In this document: positions 1-6,679 of the stretch, piece after piece
Numbering within the stretch: position 1 is the first letter of the stretch
How the letters are laid out: each line of letters opens with the position of its first letter
Assembly: GCA_038213195.1 (NCBI GenBank)
Contig: JBBQTN010000185.1
Coordinates: 1 to 10,576 of the forward strand
Direction of reading: 5' to 3'
Source of the DNA: JAODBQ01 sp038213195
Lineage (GTDB): Bacteria > Actinomycetota > Acidimicrobiia > Acidimicrobiales > Ilumatobacteraceae
Length of the DNA: 10,576 nucleotides
Translations under genes and position numbers: made by a program
Notes under the pieces: model-generated
The model's input: the letters and a program-made list of their open reading frames with translations, nothing else
Told to the model about the DNA's origin: nothing
The model's database searches: none

Positions 1-1
1 G

Positions 2-1663
2 CCGCCCCTTCAACAGAACGCGATCGAACCTCATGCGACGATCGCTGTGTGGGAGGGCGATCGGCTGACGATCCACGACGTCACCCAGAGCATCCGTGCG
101 ATGCGTGCCCACATCGCCTGGCGATTCGCCGTACCGCCGACAAACGTGCGCGTGATTTCGCCGTTTATCGGAGGCGGATTCGGCGGCAAGTTCGCGGTGT
201 GGCCCGGTACCGTCCTCGCCGCGCTCGCCGCGCGCGCTGTCGGCAGGCCGGTCCGGTTGGCTCTGACGCGCAAGGCGGTCAGCCGCACCGTCGGCGGTCG
301 CACCGCGTCGACGAACCGAGTCGCGCTCGGCGCCGACGCCGACGGAAAACTGACGGCGATCGTGCACACGAGCACAACCCGGCTCGGACGGGTCGGTGGC
401 ACGCTGGAACAGACCACTGGGCCTGCCCGCCACCTCTACGACACGCCGAACCTGCTGACCCAGCAGAGTGTTGTCGAACTGGACCTGCTCGCGAATAGTT
501 GGTTGCGCGCCCCGGGTGAAGCGATCGGAACGTTCGCGTTGGAGTCAGCGATGGACGAGCTCGCGTACGAGCTGGGCATCGACCCGATCGAGCTGCGGAA
601 GCGGAACGAGCCGGAAACCGATCCGCTCGACGGCAAGCGGTTCTCGCAGCGAATGCTGCGCGAGACGTTCGACGTCGGTGCGGAGCGCTTCGGCTGGTCA
701 CAGCGCACACCGGAGCCGGGTTCGATGCGCGACGGTCGGTGGCTCGTCGGCATCGGAGTCGCGACAGCTTTCCACTCGGCGTTGCGAATCACTGCCAACC
801 TCACCGTCCGGATGGCGGCCGACGGCAGCGTTCTGGTGCGGTGTGGTTTCCACGAGATGGGCATGGGAGGAGCCACCGCACAGGGCCAGATCGCCGCAGA
901 CGCGCTCGGCGTTCCGTTCGAGGCCGTCAAGATCGAATACGGCGACTCGGACCTTCCTCGGGGACCGTTAGCTGGGCAATCGAATCAGACCGCCACCGTT
1001 GCGACGAGTCTGCTCAAAGCGTGCGAGGAACTGCGCACGAAGCTGCTCACGCTCGCCCGCCGCACCAACACGGTCGGTGAGCAGCACGTAACGACGTTGG
1101 CCGCAGCCAAGCTGCCGTTCATCGAAGTCTCGGTCGGTTCCGACACGCGGCTCGGCAAGATCGCTGGGCAGGCCAAGTTCCTCTCCACGTTTGCACGCGA
1201 CCAGCGTTGGTCCAAGGCGGCGCGTGGTGCCCAGTTCTGCGAAGTACGAATCGATGCAGACACGGGAGAAATCCGGATCTCGCGATGGCTCGGGGTGTTC
1301 GACGTCGGCAGAATCATCAACCCCAAAACCGCGGCAAGCCAACTGCGTGGTGCGATCGTGATGGGCATCGGCATGGCCCTGTCCGAACAGAGCCTCGTCG
1401 ACCCACGCAACGGACGCACGATGAGCGCGGGCCTCGATTCGTACTACGTGCCCGTCCACGCCGACATCCCGCAGATCGACGTCGCGTGGCTCGACGAGCC
1501 CGACAAAACTATGCCCCTCGGAATCGTCGGCCTCGGCGAGGTCGGGACGACCGGTGTCGCCGCGGCGATCGCTAACGCGGTCTTCCACGCCACCGGCAAA
1601 CGCATCCGCCACCTGCCAATCACGCTCGAAGCGCTGATCGCCGACGAAGAACCGATTTCCTGA
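2..1663 (+). CDS. Xanthine dehydrogenase family, molybdopterin-binding large subunit (5' truncated by window edge)
   Basis: Large catalytic subunit of a molybdenum hydroxylase, which oxidises an aldehyde or hydroxylates a heterocycle with water as oxygen donor. The reading frame is open from base 2, and codons before the GTG at 47 (encoding ...NAIEPHATIAV) already match the family, so the true start lies outside the window. Roughly 180-200 N-terminal residues are missing by comparison with YagR/PaoC-type subunits of about 730-750 residues. Visible hallmarks are the GGGFGGK cofactor loop (nt 170-190), the RAPGE motif (nt 506-520) and the C-terminal GLGEVG motif, whose Glu at nt 1538-1540 is the expected catalytic base. 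The protein resembles the YagR-type aldehyde oxidoreductase branch more than true xanthine dehydrogenase, but the substrate is unknown. Small FeS and FAD subunits would be expected upstream (inference). The stop TGA overlaps the next gene's ATG by one base (TGATG). Confidence 0.93.
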   Translation, partial: PPLQQNAIEPHATIAVWEGDRLTIHDVTQSIRAMRAHIAWRFAVPPTNVRVISPFIGGGFGGKFAVWPGTVLAALAARAVGRPVRLALTRKAVSRTVGGRTASTNRVALGADADGKLTAIVHTSTTRLGRVGGTLEQTTGPARHLYDTPNLLTQQSVVELDLLANSWLRAPGEAIGTFALESAMDELAYELGIDPIELRKRNEPETDPLDGKRFSQRMLRETFDVGAERFGWSQRTPEPGSMRDGRWLVGIGVATAFHSALRITANLTVRMAADGSVLVRCGFHEMGMGGATAQGQIAADALGVPFEAVKIEYGDSDLPRGPLAGQSNQTATVATSLLKACEELRTKLLTLARRTNTVGEQHVTTLAAAKLPFIEVSVGSDTRLGKIAGQAKFLSTFARDQRWSKAARGAQFCEVRIDADTGEIRISRWLGVFDVGRIINPKTAASQLRGAIVMGIGMALSEQSLVDPRNGRTMSAGLDSYYVPVHADIPQIDVAWLDEPDKTMPLGIVGLGEVGTTGVAAAIANAVFHATGKRIRHLPITLEALIADEEPIS

Positions 1664-2388
1664 TGACGAACGACCGGGATTATGTGAACAGCACGACGCT
1701 CCAGTTGATGCGGACGATGGGGTCCGTTCGGGACTTCACCGATCGCCAGGTCCCCGACGAAGTGCTGCATGACATTCTTGATCACGCCCGCTTCGCACCG
1801 AGCGGCGGGAATCAGCAGCCATGGCATGTCATCGTCCTCGACGATCCCGCCGTGAGGCTTGCGATCCGAGAGCTGGTGCAGCTCGGGTTCCGTGAGTACG
1901 CCGCGCACCTACAGGCGGGAATTCGGCCGTTCGCGCCCGGCGAAGACGGCGTGTGGCATGCGTCCGATGTCGACCTAGAACAAGCGCGCGCCACGCCGAC
2001 ACCGTGGCCATTCGTCGACACGCTGGAACACGTACCGCGGCTGCTCGTCGTTACGGCCCACCTACCTTCGTTAGCGGTGCAGGACGTCGATCAAGGCCAT
2101 CAGAGCATCGTTGGCGGCGCATCGATCTACCCGTTCATTCAGAACCTCCTCTTTGCCGCACGGGCAGTCGGCGTTGGAGGACTACTCACTACCTTTCTGT
2201 GCAGACAGCACCGAGCGGCAAGCAACCTCCTCGGCCTTCCAGAATCCGAAGCGATCGCGGCAGTGGTCGCGCTCGGCTATCCGCACACAACCGTGACGCG
2301 GTTGCGCCGCCGACCGGTCGAGGACTTCACCTTCACCGATCACTGGAACACGCCGCCTTCATTCGCTGCCGCCCGGGACCAGGTCTGA
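1663..2388 (+). CDS. Nitroreductase family protein (FMN-type fold)
   Basis: A 241-residue protein of the nitroreductase superfamily, flavin enzymes that reduce nitro groups, quinones or enones with NAD(P)H, or dehalogenate or oxidise substrates in some branches. The N-terminal SVRDFT segment (residues 21-26) and APSGGNQQPW (45-54) form the usual FMN phosphate/ribityl-binding region. A middle part with GGASIYPFIQNLLFAARAVG (151-170) and GVGGLLTTF (170-178) corresponds to the dimer-core helix and second flavin-contact region. ALGYP (203-207) near the C-terminus is the common family ending. The ATG shares its A with the stop of the molybdenum hydroxylase gene, so the two are almost certainly co-transcribed and translationally coupled; joint action on one substrate is an inference. 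Residues 85-120 look like an insert relative to minimal nitroreductases, of the kind often forming a substrate lid. The substrate cannot be told. Confidence 0.9.
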   Translation: MTNDRDYVNSTTLQLMRTMGSVRDFTDRQVPDEVLHDILDHARFAPSGGNQQPWHVIVLDDPAVRLAIRELVQLGFREYAAHLQAGIRPFAPGEDGVWHASDVDLEQARATPTPWPFVDTLEHVPRLLVVTAHLPSLAVQDVDQGHQSIVGGASIYPFIQNLLFAARAVGVGGLLTTFLCRQHRAASNLLGLPESEAIAAVVALGYPHTTVTRLRRRPVEDFTFTDHWNTPPSFAAARDQV

Positions 2389-2428
2389 CCAGAGCGGCAC
2401 CGTCGGTCGCCGTGCGCCGGGTCAAGGC

Positions 2429-3301
2429 TCACCCCGCGAGGAAGTTCTTCACCTCGGTGGTGAAGTCCTTCGAGTGTTGGAAAAGGAACGCGTGGCCGGC
2501 GTCGCTGTAAAGCACGAGCTTCGCGTCGGCCAGGACCTGGACCGCTGCGTACGACGCGAATGCGTCGATCATCACGTCGTGCGAGCCGTTGGCGTACAGA
2601 ACCGGCTGCGTGATCGACTTGAGGTTTTCGACGACCTGTTCCCACGGAGCACCAAGCGTCGTCATGATCGCCTGGAGCTGACCCATCGCAGCCTCCTGGC
2701 TCACGGCGGGGGCGTCGGCAGGCATCGTGGCCTGAACCCTGCCGAAGTGCTCCAAGCCCTTGGCCCGGGCGCTCTCGGTCTCGGGGTAAAACAGGTAGAG
2801 GGTGTCGTCGAGATCCGCCTCTGGCTTGTTCATGATGTTCATGACGCGTTCACCCATCACCGGCATTCCCGGAGCGACGCCGGAACCGCTGCCGGCGATG
2901 ACCAGCTTGCGAACCAGGTCCGGTCGCATCATCACGACTGCCTGGGCGACGACCCCACCGAAAGACCACCCGAGGATGTCGATGCTGGACAGGCCGAGCG
3001 CTTCGATGAACTCGATGGTTCCGGTCGCGAAGCCCTCCACGGTCGTCAAAGGCTCACCCTCGGTGTAGCCGATGCCAATGTTGTCGAACAGGATCACGTC
3101 GTGGTCAACCGCCAACAGGTCCAGGAACTCCGGATCCCACCAGTCGAGGGTGCCGCGGAAGCGGTGCAGCAGCACGAGCGGGACGCCGTCCCGAGGGCCG
3201 ATGCGTCGGTAGGCAAAGCGTGCCGACGGGGCGTCGACGTACTGCGTCTCCGCCGCGCTCGCGGCGTAGGTCGTGCTCATTGGTGATGCCTGGGCGCTCA
3301 T
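2429..3301 (-). CDS. Alpha/beta hydrolase (classical Ser-Asp-His, meta-cleavage-hydrolase-like)
   Basis: A 290-residue alpha/beta-fold hydrolase. The nucleophile elbow is GWSFGG with Ser113; the likely acid is Asp242 in GSHDVMI and the base His270 in DAGHAFLF. The oxyanion-side strand is VLLHRFRGTLDWWDP (residues 43-57), where the family usually has HG and this protein has HRF. Overall it resembles the lipase/esterase and C-C-bond hydrolase group (alpha/beta hydrolase fold-1), and neither can be excluded. The start at 3301 is preferred: GGGAGG lies at 3313-3308, six bases upstream, and the ATG overlaps the upstream crotonase stop (ATGA). Met8 (3280) is a weaker alternative. The overlap makes it the second gene of a two-gene operon, so it probably acts on a product or thioester made by the crotonase (inference). 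It runs convergently into the nitroreductase gene; the 40-base gap shows no convincing terminator. Confidence 0.9.
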   Translation of the reverse strand: MSAQASPMSTTYAASAAETQYVDAPSARFAYRRIGPRDGVPLVLLHRFRGTLDWWDPEFLDLLAVDHDVILFDNIGIGYTEGEPLTTVEGFATGTIEFIEALGLSSIDILGWSFGGVVAQAVVMMRPDLVRKLVIAGSGSGVAPGMPVMGERVMNIMNKPEADLDDTLYLFYPETESARAKGLEHFGRVQATMPADAPAVSQEAAMGQLQAIMTTLGAPWEQVVENLKSITQPVLYANGSHDVMIDAFASYAAVQVLADAKLVLYSDAGHAFLFQHSKDFTTEVKNFLAG

Positions 3302-4248
3302 CCCAAACCTCCCGCATCCCGCATCCGCTCGTAGGCCTGGGGGTCGTAGGCGGGCAGATCGCCGGTCGCGACCGTCTGCTCAATGTACGCGGTCATCGCC
3401 TGCTGCGCGCCCGGTCGGGCGATAGTAGAGAGGAACTCGGCGCGTTCGAGGTGGAGACCCTTCTCGAGGCTCTGTGACCCACCGATGTAGACGGCGCGCT
3501 TGACTGCCGCGACGGCGGTCTTGACGCGTCGTGCGAGCCGGTCGGCGTGCTCGAGCGCGCGCTCGAGCAGTTCGTCGGGATCAACGACCTCGTCGATGTA
3601 TCCGATCTGCGCAGCAGAATCGGGATCGAGGCCTGCGCCCTCCAGCATCAGGGTGAGTGCTCGGTGGGCTCCAATGAGCCGGGTCAGGCGCTGGGTGCCG
3701 CCGCCACCCGGGGGAAAGCCGAGCAGAATTTCCGGTTGACCGATGATGTAGTCACCGGCGGCCATCAACCGGTAGTCACACGCCAGCGCGAGCTCGGACC
3801 CAGCCCCCAGTGCCGAGCCGTTGAGCGCCGCCACGAACGCCGCGCCGTTGGTGTTCATCCGCAGCAAGGTGTCATGAAAGTTGATGAAATCCACCGCGTC
3901 GCTGAGTGGGGTGTGCTCCATCACCCGCCGAAGGCCGGGGGTACGGCGCCCGGCGTTGGCTGTGCTCAGGACCGCCGAGGCGACCCGTGGTCCGATGACT
4001 GGGCTTGCGGCGCCCATCTCCTGAAGCCAGCTGAGCTCGGCGTGAGCGACGAAGCGCGTTGGATGTGTGCCCGTGAGCACGACCGCGCCGACTCCGTCAT
4101 CGGAGTTCGCGCGCGTCACCAGCACCGCGAGGTCGGCGGCGATCTCGCGGCCGAACTCGCCGTGCGGCCCCCCGATTATCCGCGCGAGGAGCACACGGCC
4201 ACGTTGCTCCACGTCGATCCCGGGCTGATGATTTTGCTGGTGGACCAT
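3298..4248 (-). CDS. Enoyl-CoA hydratase/isomerase family (crotonase fold) with an extended middle
   Basis: A 316-residue crotonase-superfamily protein acting on acyl-CoA thioesters. Family signatures are NGSALGAGSELALACDYR (143-160) and GQPEILLGFPPGGGGTQRLTR (170-190). The two acidic residues of true hydratases, Glu152 and Glu173, are both present, and the oxyanion glycine is in the ALGAG segment. The first oxyanion segment is FVAHAEL (67-72), with His where many relatives have Gly. About 65 residues separate it from NGSALGAG, against about 36 in rat crotonase, so there is an insert of about 30 residues around 80-125; total length also exceeds the usual 260. The start at 4248 is chosen because GAGGAG lies six bases upstream and homology begins near here. 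The open frame continues to 4833 only because it runs opposite the next gene. First gene of an operon with the hydrolase at 2429-3301. Hydratase, isomerase or C-C lyase/hydrolase activity are all possible. Confidence 0.9.
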   Translation of the reverse strand: MVHQQNHQPGIDVEQRGRVLLARIIGGPHGEFGREIAADLAVLVTRANSDDGVGAVVLTGTHPTRFVAHAELSWLQEMGAASPVIGPRVASAVLSTANAGRRTPGLRRVMEHTPLSDAVDFINFHDTLLRMNTNGAAFVAALNGSALGAGSELALACDYRLMAAGDYIIGQPEILLGFPPGGGGTQRLTRLIGAHRALTLMLEGAGLDPDSAAQIGYIDEVVDPDELLERALEHADRLARRVKTAVAAVKRAVYIGGSQSLEKGLHLERAEFLSTIARPGAQQAMTAYIEQTVATGDLPAYDPQAYERMRDAGGLG

Positions 4249-4271
4249 GCCGCACTCCTCGCGTCGCATAA

Positions 4272-4288
4272 CAATGTCATTGACAATG
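4272..4288. repeat. Three alternating half-sites CAATG-T-CATTG-A-CAATG
   Basis: Two overlapping odd palindromes, CAATG-T-CATTG and CATTG-A-CAATG, share the central CATTG. They lie between divergent genes and overlap the -35 box of the plus-strand promoter. This is the geometry of a multi-half-site regulator operator. The identity of the binding protein is not known; the TetR gene at 5366 is a candidate. Confidence 0.5.
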
Positions 4289-4307
4289 GTAACAAAGTTA
4301 TTATGCT
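4280..4307 (+). promoter_or_regulatory. Promoter of the 4315 hydrolase gene (leaderless-type)
   Basis: A perfect -35 box TTGACA (4280-4285), 16-base spacer and -10 box TATGCT (4302-4307, TAnnnT). Seven bases separate the -10 from the ATG at 4315, so transcription should begin at or next to the start codon. There is no Shine-Dalgarno sequence before 4315, which fits a leaderless mRNA. Confidence 0.65.
4288..4302. promoter_or_regulatory. Operator-like inverted repeat TAAC-AAA-GTTA between divergent promoters
   Basis: TAAC-AAA-GTTA (4290-4300) lies in the spacer of the plus-strand promoter and at the predicted start region of the minus-strand promoter, so one bound dimer could block both. The 15-base block GGTAACA.. 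at 4288-4302 matches 11 of 15 positions of 5260-5274, upstream of the TetR gene. It is not a match to the KstR consensus, which has a two-base spacer. Confidence 0.5.
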
Positions 4308-4328
4308 GGCAAGCATGACTTCTGGCAA
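4300..4328 (-). promoter_or_regulatory. Promoter of the crotonase-hydrolase operon
   Basis: On the minus strand: -35 TTGCCA (4328-4323), exactly 17 bases, -10 CATAAT (4305-4300), each five of six consensus bases. Predicted start near 4293, giving a leader of about 45 bases that contains the GAGGAG ribosome site of the crotonase gene. The two -10 boxes overlap, so the divergent promoters probably compete for polymerase. Confidence 0.55.
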
Positions 4329-5217
4329 CCCCGCGAGACAAGACGTCGCCTTTCCCTCGGACGGTGATACCTGCAGGGCCTGGCTGTTCATGCCGGACAC
4401 CGAGCGGCCGCCGCCGCTGGTGATCCTCGGACATGGTCTCGGGGGAACCCGGGAGATGGGCCTCGAGCCGTATGCGCGCCGGTTCGTAGATGCCGGCATC
4501 GCTGCGCTGGTGTTCACCTACCGACATTTCGGCGACAGCGACGGGATGCCCCGCCAGCTGCTCGATATCGAGCACCAGCTGGGCGATTGGGCCGCGGCGC
4601 TTGCGTACGCTCGAAGCATTGACGGGGTCGATGCCTCGCGGATCGCCGTGTGGGGCAGCTCGTTCGGCGGAGGCCATGTGATCGAGGTGGCCGCTCGCGA
4701 CAGCGGGGTCGCCGCGGTTGTCAGCCAATGCCCCTTCACGGACGGACTCGCCTCGTTGCGAGCGGCAAGCCCGCGGAGTCTGGCTCGCCTGGCAATACCG
4801 GCGCTTCGCGACGAGCTGGCGCGCGTCCGGCACAAGCCTCCTGTGACCGTCGCACTTGTCGGCGCCCCGGGATCGACGGCGCTGCTGACGTCACCGGACT
4901 CCGTGGCCGGCTACCACGCCCTGATTCCGCCGGACATGAACGCTGAAGGCGGGGTTGCTGCGCGGATCATCAATCGGATCGCGCTCTACCGCCCTGGGCG
5001 CTCGGCCCGCAAGGTCAGCGCACCGATCCTGTTTTGCATCTGTGACAACGACGCCGTAGCGCCGGCCGAGACCGCGGCGCGCTACGCGGCAGCCGCCCCA
5101 CGCGGAGAGGTCAAGCGCTACCCGATCGGTCATTTCGATATCTACCTGGGCGAGCCGTTCGAGCGAGCGGTCCGCGACCAGACCGAGTTTCTTGTCCGTC
5201 ACCTCGGGGTAGCGTGA
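4315..5217 (+). CDS. Alpha/beta hydrolase (dienelactone hydrolase/acetyl esterase-like)
   Basis: A 300-residue serine hydrolase. GHGLGGTREMG (39-49) provides the oxyanion loop, WGSSFGGG (113-120) the nucleophile Ser116, CDNDAVAP (243-250) the likely acid Asp246, and GHFDIY (272-277) the base His273. It has no signal peptide, so it should act in the cytoplasm. The large early segment FTYRHFGDSDGMPRQLL and the H-F-D-I-Y ending are shared in outline with the hydrolase at 7240-8184, so the two belong to one subfamily; the hydrolase at 2429-3301 is of another type. The start at 4315 is favoured because a -10 box ends seven bases upstream; the ATG at 4303 lies inside that box. The frame is open back to 3547, but this upstream part mirrors the crotonase gene and is not protein-like. 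The TetR gene downstream may control it. Substrate unknown: small esters or lactones are typical. Confidence 0.9.
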   Translation: MTSGNPARQDVAFPSDGDTCRAWLFMPDTERPPPLVILGHGLGGTREMGLEPYARRFVDAGIAALVFTYRHFGDSDGMPRQLLDIEHQLGDWAAALAYARSIDGVDASRIAVWGSSFGGGHVIEVAARDSGVAAVVSQCPFTDGLASLRAASPRSLARLAIPALRDELARVRHKPPVTVALVGAPGSTALLTSPDSVAGYHALIPPDMNAEGGVAARIINRIALYRPGRSARKVSAPILFCICDNDAVAPAETAARYAAAAPRGEVKRYPIGHFDIYLGEPFERAVRDQTEFLVRHLGVA

Positions 5218-5259
5218 GCCCACCGCGAGGTGACGTGGAGACCCCGACCACCGGCGGTC

Positions 5260-5274
5260 GGTAACATTGTTTTC
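5260..5274. promoter_or_regulatory. Second copy of the operator-like motif, upstream of the TetR gene
   Basis: This 15-base block begins GGTAACA and contains the odd palindrome AACA-T-TGTT (5263-5271). It shares 11 of 15 bases with 4288-4302. It lies about 90 bases upstream of the TetR start, and TAACAT (5262-5267) could itself be a -10 box, which would fit autorepression. The rest of the 148-base gap 5218-5365 shows nothing else clear. Confidence 0.45.
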
Positions 5275-5365
5275 AGTGTGTCCGAGCGGTGCAGTGGTGT
5301 TTCTCGTGGTTTCCGGACGGGATTTCGCAGAACGAAGCCACCGGCAATAAGGAGTTCGCCCGCCG

Positions 5366-6040
5366 ATGTCCGAAGATCAGAGCGCAGACGCAGACGTGCG
5401 TCAGCGCATGGTGGACGCGACCATCCAGTTGCTCGTCGAGGAAGGGCCGCAGGCCCTGCAGGTACGGAGGGTCGCCTCGGCAGTCGGCGTTTCCTCGATG
5501 GTGGTGTATGGCCGATTCGGCGGGATGCCCCAGCTGGTCGAGGCGGTCATCGAGGAAGGCTTCGGGCGCCTGGCAGCGTGCTTCGCCGCTGTCGCACCCA
5601 CTCACGATGCCGTCGCCGACATGGCCACGGTCGCGCTCGCCTATCACGAGGCCGGCCGCGAGAATCCGCACCTCTTCGACCTGATGTTTGGCCTGTCGAC
5701 CCCAGGCGGCTACCGGCAGATCGCCCGGCCCCGACGTACGCCTCCAGCAGGGGACGGAACCGGGTTGGACGACGCGTACCGTCCAGTAGTCGATCGCGCC
5801 AAACGAGCGATCCACGACAAGCGCTTTCGCCGCCAAGACCCGGAGCGAGTAGCCGCTGAGCTCTGGAGTGTGACGCACGGCTTCACTGCGCTCAACCTCG
5901 GCGGCTACTTCTCCCAATTTGCAGATCCGATCGCTGACGTCTTCGCCTCACTGATGACTCATGTCGCCGTCGGACTCGGGGACACCCCTCAGCGGGCGGG
6001 AAAGTCCATCGCCGCCGCGATCGCTGCGGCCCGGGGCTGA
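5366..6040 (+). CDS. TetR/AcrR family transcriptional regulator, WHG-type C-terminal domain
   Basis: A 224-residue one-component repressor. Residues 11-58 form the DNA-binding domain, with the helix-turn-helix at about 34-54 (RRVASAVGVSSMVVYGRFGGM region, where TetR proteins usually have Tyr and F/Y-x-x-K). The C-terminal domain carries ENPHLFDLMFGL (99-110) and W-S-V-T-H-G (167-172), the signature of the WHG ligand-binding subfamily. The start at 5366 is supported by AAGGAG at 5349-5354, an 11-base spacing that is slightly long. It follows the 4315 hydrolase in the same direction with a 148-base gap containing its own operator-like motif, so it is probably separately transcribed and autoregulated. 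The motif's second copy in the divergent promoter region at 4288 suggests it represses the hydrolase and the crotonase operon until an acyl-CoA or aromatic inducer binds (inference). Confidence 0.92.
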   Translation: MSEDQSADADVRQRMVDATIQLLVEEGPQALQVRRVASAVGVSSMVVYGRFGGMPQLVEAVIEEGFGRLAACFAAVAPTHDAVADMATVALAYHEAGRENPHLFDLMFGLSTPGGYRQIARPRRTPPAGDGTGLDDAYRPVVDRAKRAIHDKRFRRQDPERVAAELWSVTHGFTALNLGGYFSQFADPIADVFASLMTHVAVGLGDTPQRAGKSIAAAIAAARG

Positions 6041-6049
6041 ACCGACGGG

Positions 6050-6075
6050 CTCCGGCCCCTCAAGGGGCGACGGAG
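6050..6075 (+). terminator. Hairpin after the TetR gene
   Basis: CTCCG-GCCCC (6050-6059), loop TCAA, then GGGGC (6064-6068), a two-base bulge and CGGAG (6071-6075): ten G/C-rich pairs starting ten bases past the TetR stop. No T-run follows, so it would be an actinobacterial-type non-canonical terminator or an mRNA 3'-end stabiliser. Confidence 0.55.
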
Positions 6076-6107
6076 AACCTGGCCATTCCATCATGCAACC
6101 CTTGCCG

Positions 6108-6120
6108 TAGGCTCAGCGCG
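6108..6120 (+). promoter_or_regulatory. -10 box TAGGCT for leaderless HxlR-type gene
   Basis: TAGGCT (6108-6113) fits TAnnnT and ends six bases before the GTG at 6120, the spacing of leaderless actinobacterial genes. No convincing -35 box and no ribosome site were found. Confidence 0.45.
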
Positions 6121-6635
6121 TGAAGCGCGTCGATACATCCGACTGGCTGTGCACCATCGCCCGCAGCGCCGCGGTACTCGGCGACCACTGGAATCTGCTG
6201 CTCATCCGCCAGGCCTGCCTCGGCACGCGCCGCTTCGACGACTTCCAACGCGAACTCGGGATCGGGCGCAACATGTTGTCGCGGCGCCTCGCCAGCCTTG
6301 TCGATCAAGGTCTGTTGAGTCGCGTCGAGTACCAGCAGAGCCCAGCCCGTTCTGAGTACCGTCTCACCGACAAGGGCCGCGACGCGTACCCCATCCTGGC
6401 CGCGATGGCCGCGTGGGGCGACCGTTGGCTGACCGGCCCCGAAGGCACCCCGCTCGTCTTGCACCACACGACCTGCGACCACGACATGCACGCCGTTGTC
6501 GTCTGCAGCGAGTGCGACCAACGTCTCGACGTTCACGATGTGGTTGCCACCGCCGGCCCCGGCGCACCGGCCGGGTTCTCGCGTTCACCGTCGACCGACG
6601 ACCCGTCGGCGACGCGTCATGCGCCGGGTCGCTAA
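6120..6635 (+). CDS. HxlR/MarR-like winged-helix regulator with C-terminal Cys cluster
   Basis: A 171-residue regulator of the HxlR type. ARSAAVLGDHWNLLLIRQACLGTRRFDDFQ (14-43) is the classic N-terminal signature, followed by the recognition region GIGRNMLSRRLASLVDQGLLSRVEY (47-71) and the wing with YRLTDKGRD (80-88). Past the winged helix comes a tail with Cys119, Cys129 and Cys132 (C...CSEC) and several His residues, then a low-complexity, probably disordered end (145-171). The Cys/His cluster could bind zinc or sense redox state, as reported for some HxlR relatives; this is inference. The start is the GTG at 6120, the first in-frame start consistent with the domain. A TAGGCT -10 box six bases upstream and lack of a Shine-Dalgarno point to leaderless translation. 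It precedes an F420-dependent nitroreductase-family gene; HxlR proteins often control oxidoreductases beside them. Confidence 0.9.
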   Translation: MKRVDTSDWLCTIARSAAVLGDHWNLLLIRQACLGTRRFDDFQRELGIGRNMLSRRLASLVDQGLLSRVEYQQSPARSEYRLTDKGRDAYPILAAMAAWGDRWLTGPEGTPLVLHHTTCDHDMHAVVVCSECDQRLDVHDVVATAGPGAPAGFSRSPSTDDPSATRHAPGR

Positions 6636-6643
6636 CGCTCGTT
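6634..6643. promoter_or_regulatory. Short inverted repeat AACG-CT-CGTT at the -35 of the nitroreductase promoter
   Basis: Four-base arms with a two-base spacer, overlapping the HxlR stop codon (6633-6635) and the first bases of the -35 box at 6642. A candidate regulator site by position only; such a short repeat can occur by chance. Confidence 0.25.
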
Positions 6644-6670
6644 GCATCGCGCACATTTTCAAGCTAGGGT
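6642..6670 (+). promoter_or_regulatory. Promoter upstream of the F420-dependent nitroreductase gene
   Basis: -35 TTGCAT (6642-6647), 17-base spacer, -10 TAGGGT (6665-6670), with a predicted start near 6677 and hence a leader of about 110 bases before the ATG at 6789. The spacing is ideal, while the hexamers are partial matches. Confidence 0.5.
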
Positions 6671-6679
6671 CATTTCATC

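Noticed and set aside
1090..1098. AACGACGTT, a third match to AACNNNGTT
   Set aside because: It is inside a coding region and lacks the GGT flank; such a core is expected by chance a few times in 10 kb.
968..1612. Minus-strand open frame of 214 codons
   Set aside because: Antisense shadow of the molybdenum hydroxylase gene, produced by GC-biased third positions.
2389..2428. Bidirectional terminator between convergent genes
   Set aside because: Only a weak four-pair stem with an eleven-base loop can be drawn, with no T-run.
2474..3286. Plus-strand open frame of 270 codons
   Set aside because: It is the antisense shadow of the alpha/beta hydrolase at 2429-3301; its translation has no domain pattern.
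4288..4302. KstR-type cholesterol regulon operator
   Set aside because: The KstR consensus as I know it has a two-base spacer between AAC and GTT; here there are three, and the outer bases do not fit.
3547..4314. Upstream extension of the plus-strand hydrolase frame by 256 codons
   Set aside because: It mirrors the crotonase gene and has no recognisable protein character; conserved hydrolase sequence starts after 4315.
4249..4833. Upstream extension of the crotonase frame by 195 codons
   Set aside because: It lies opposite the hydrolase gene, lacks homology, and a good ribosome site supports the start at 4248.
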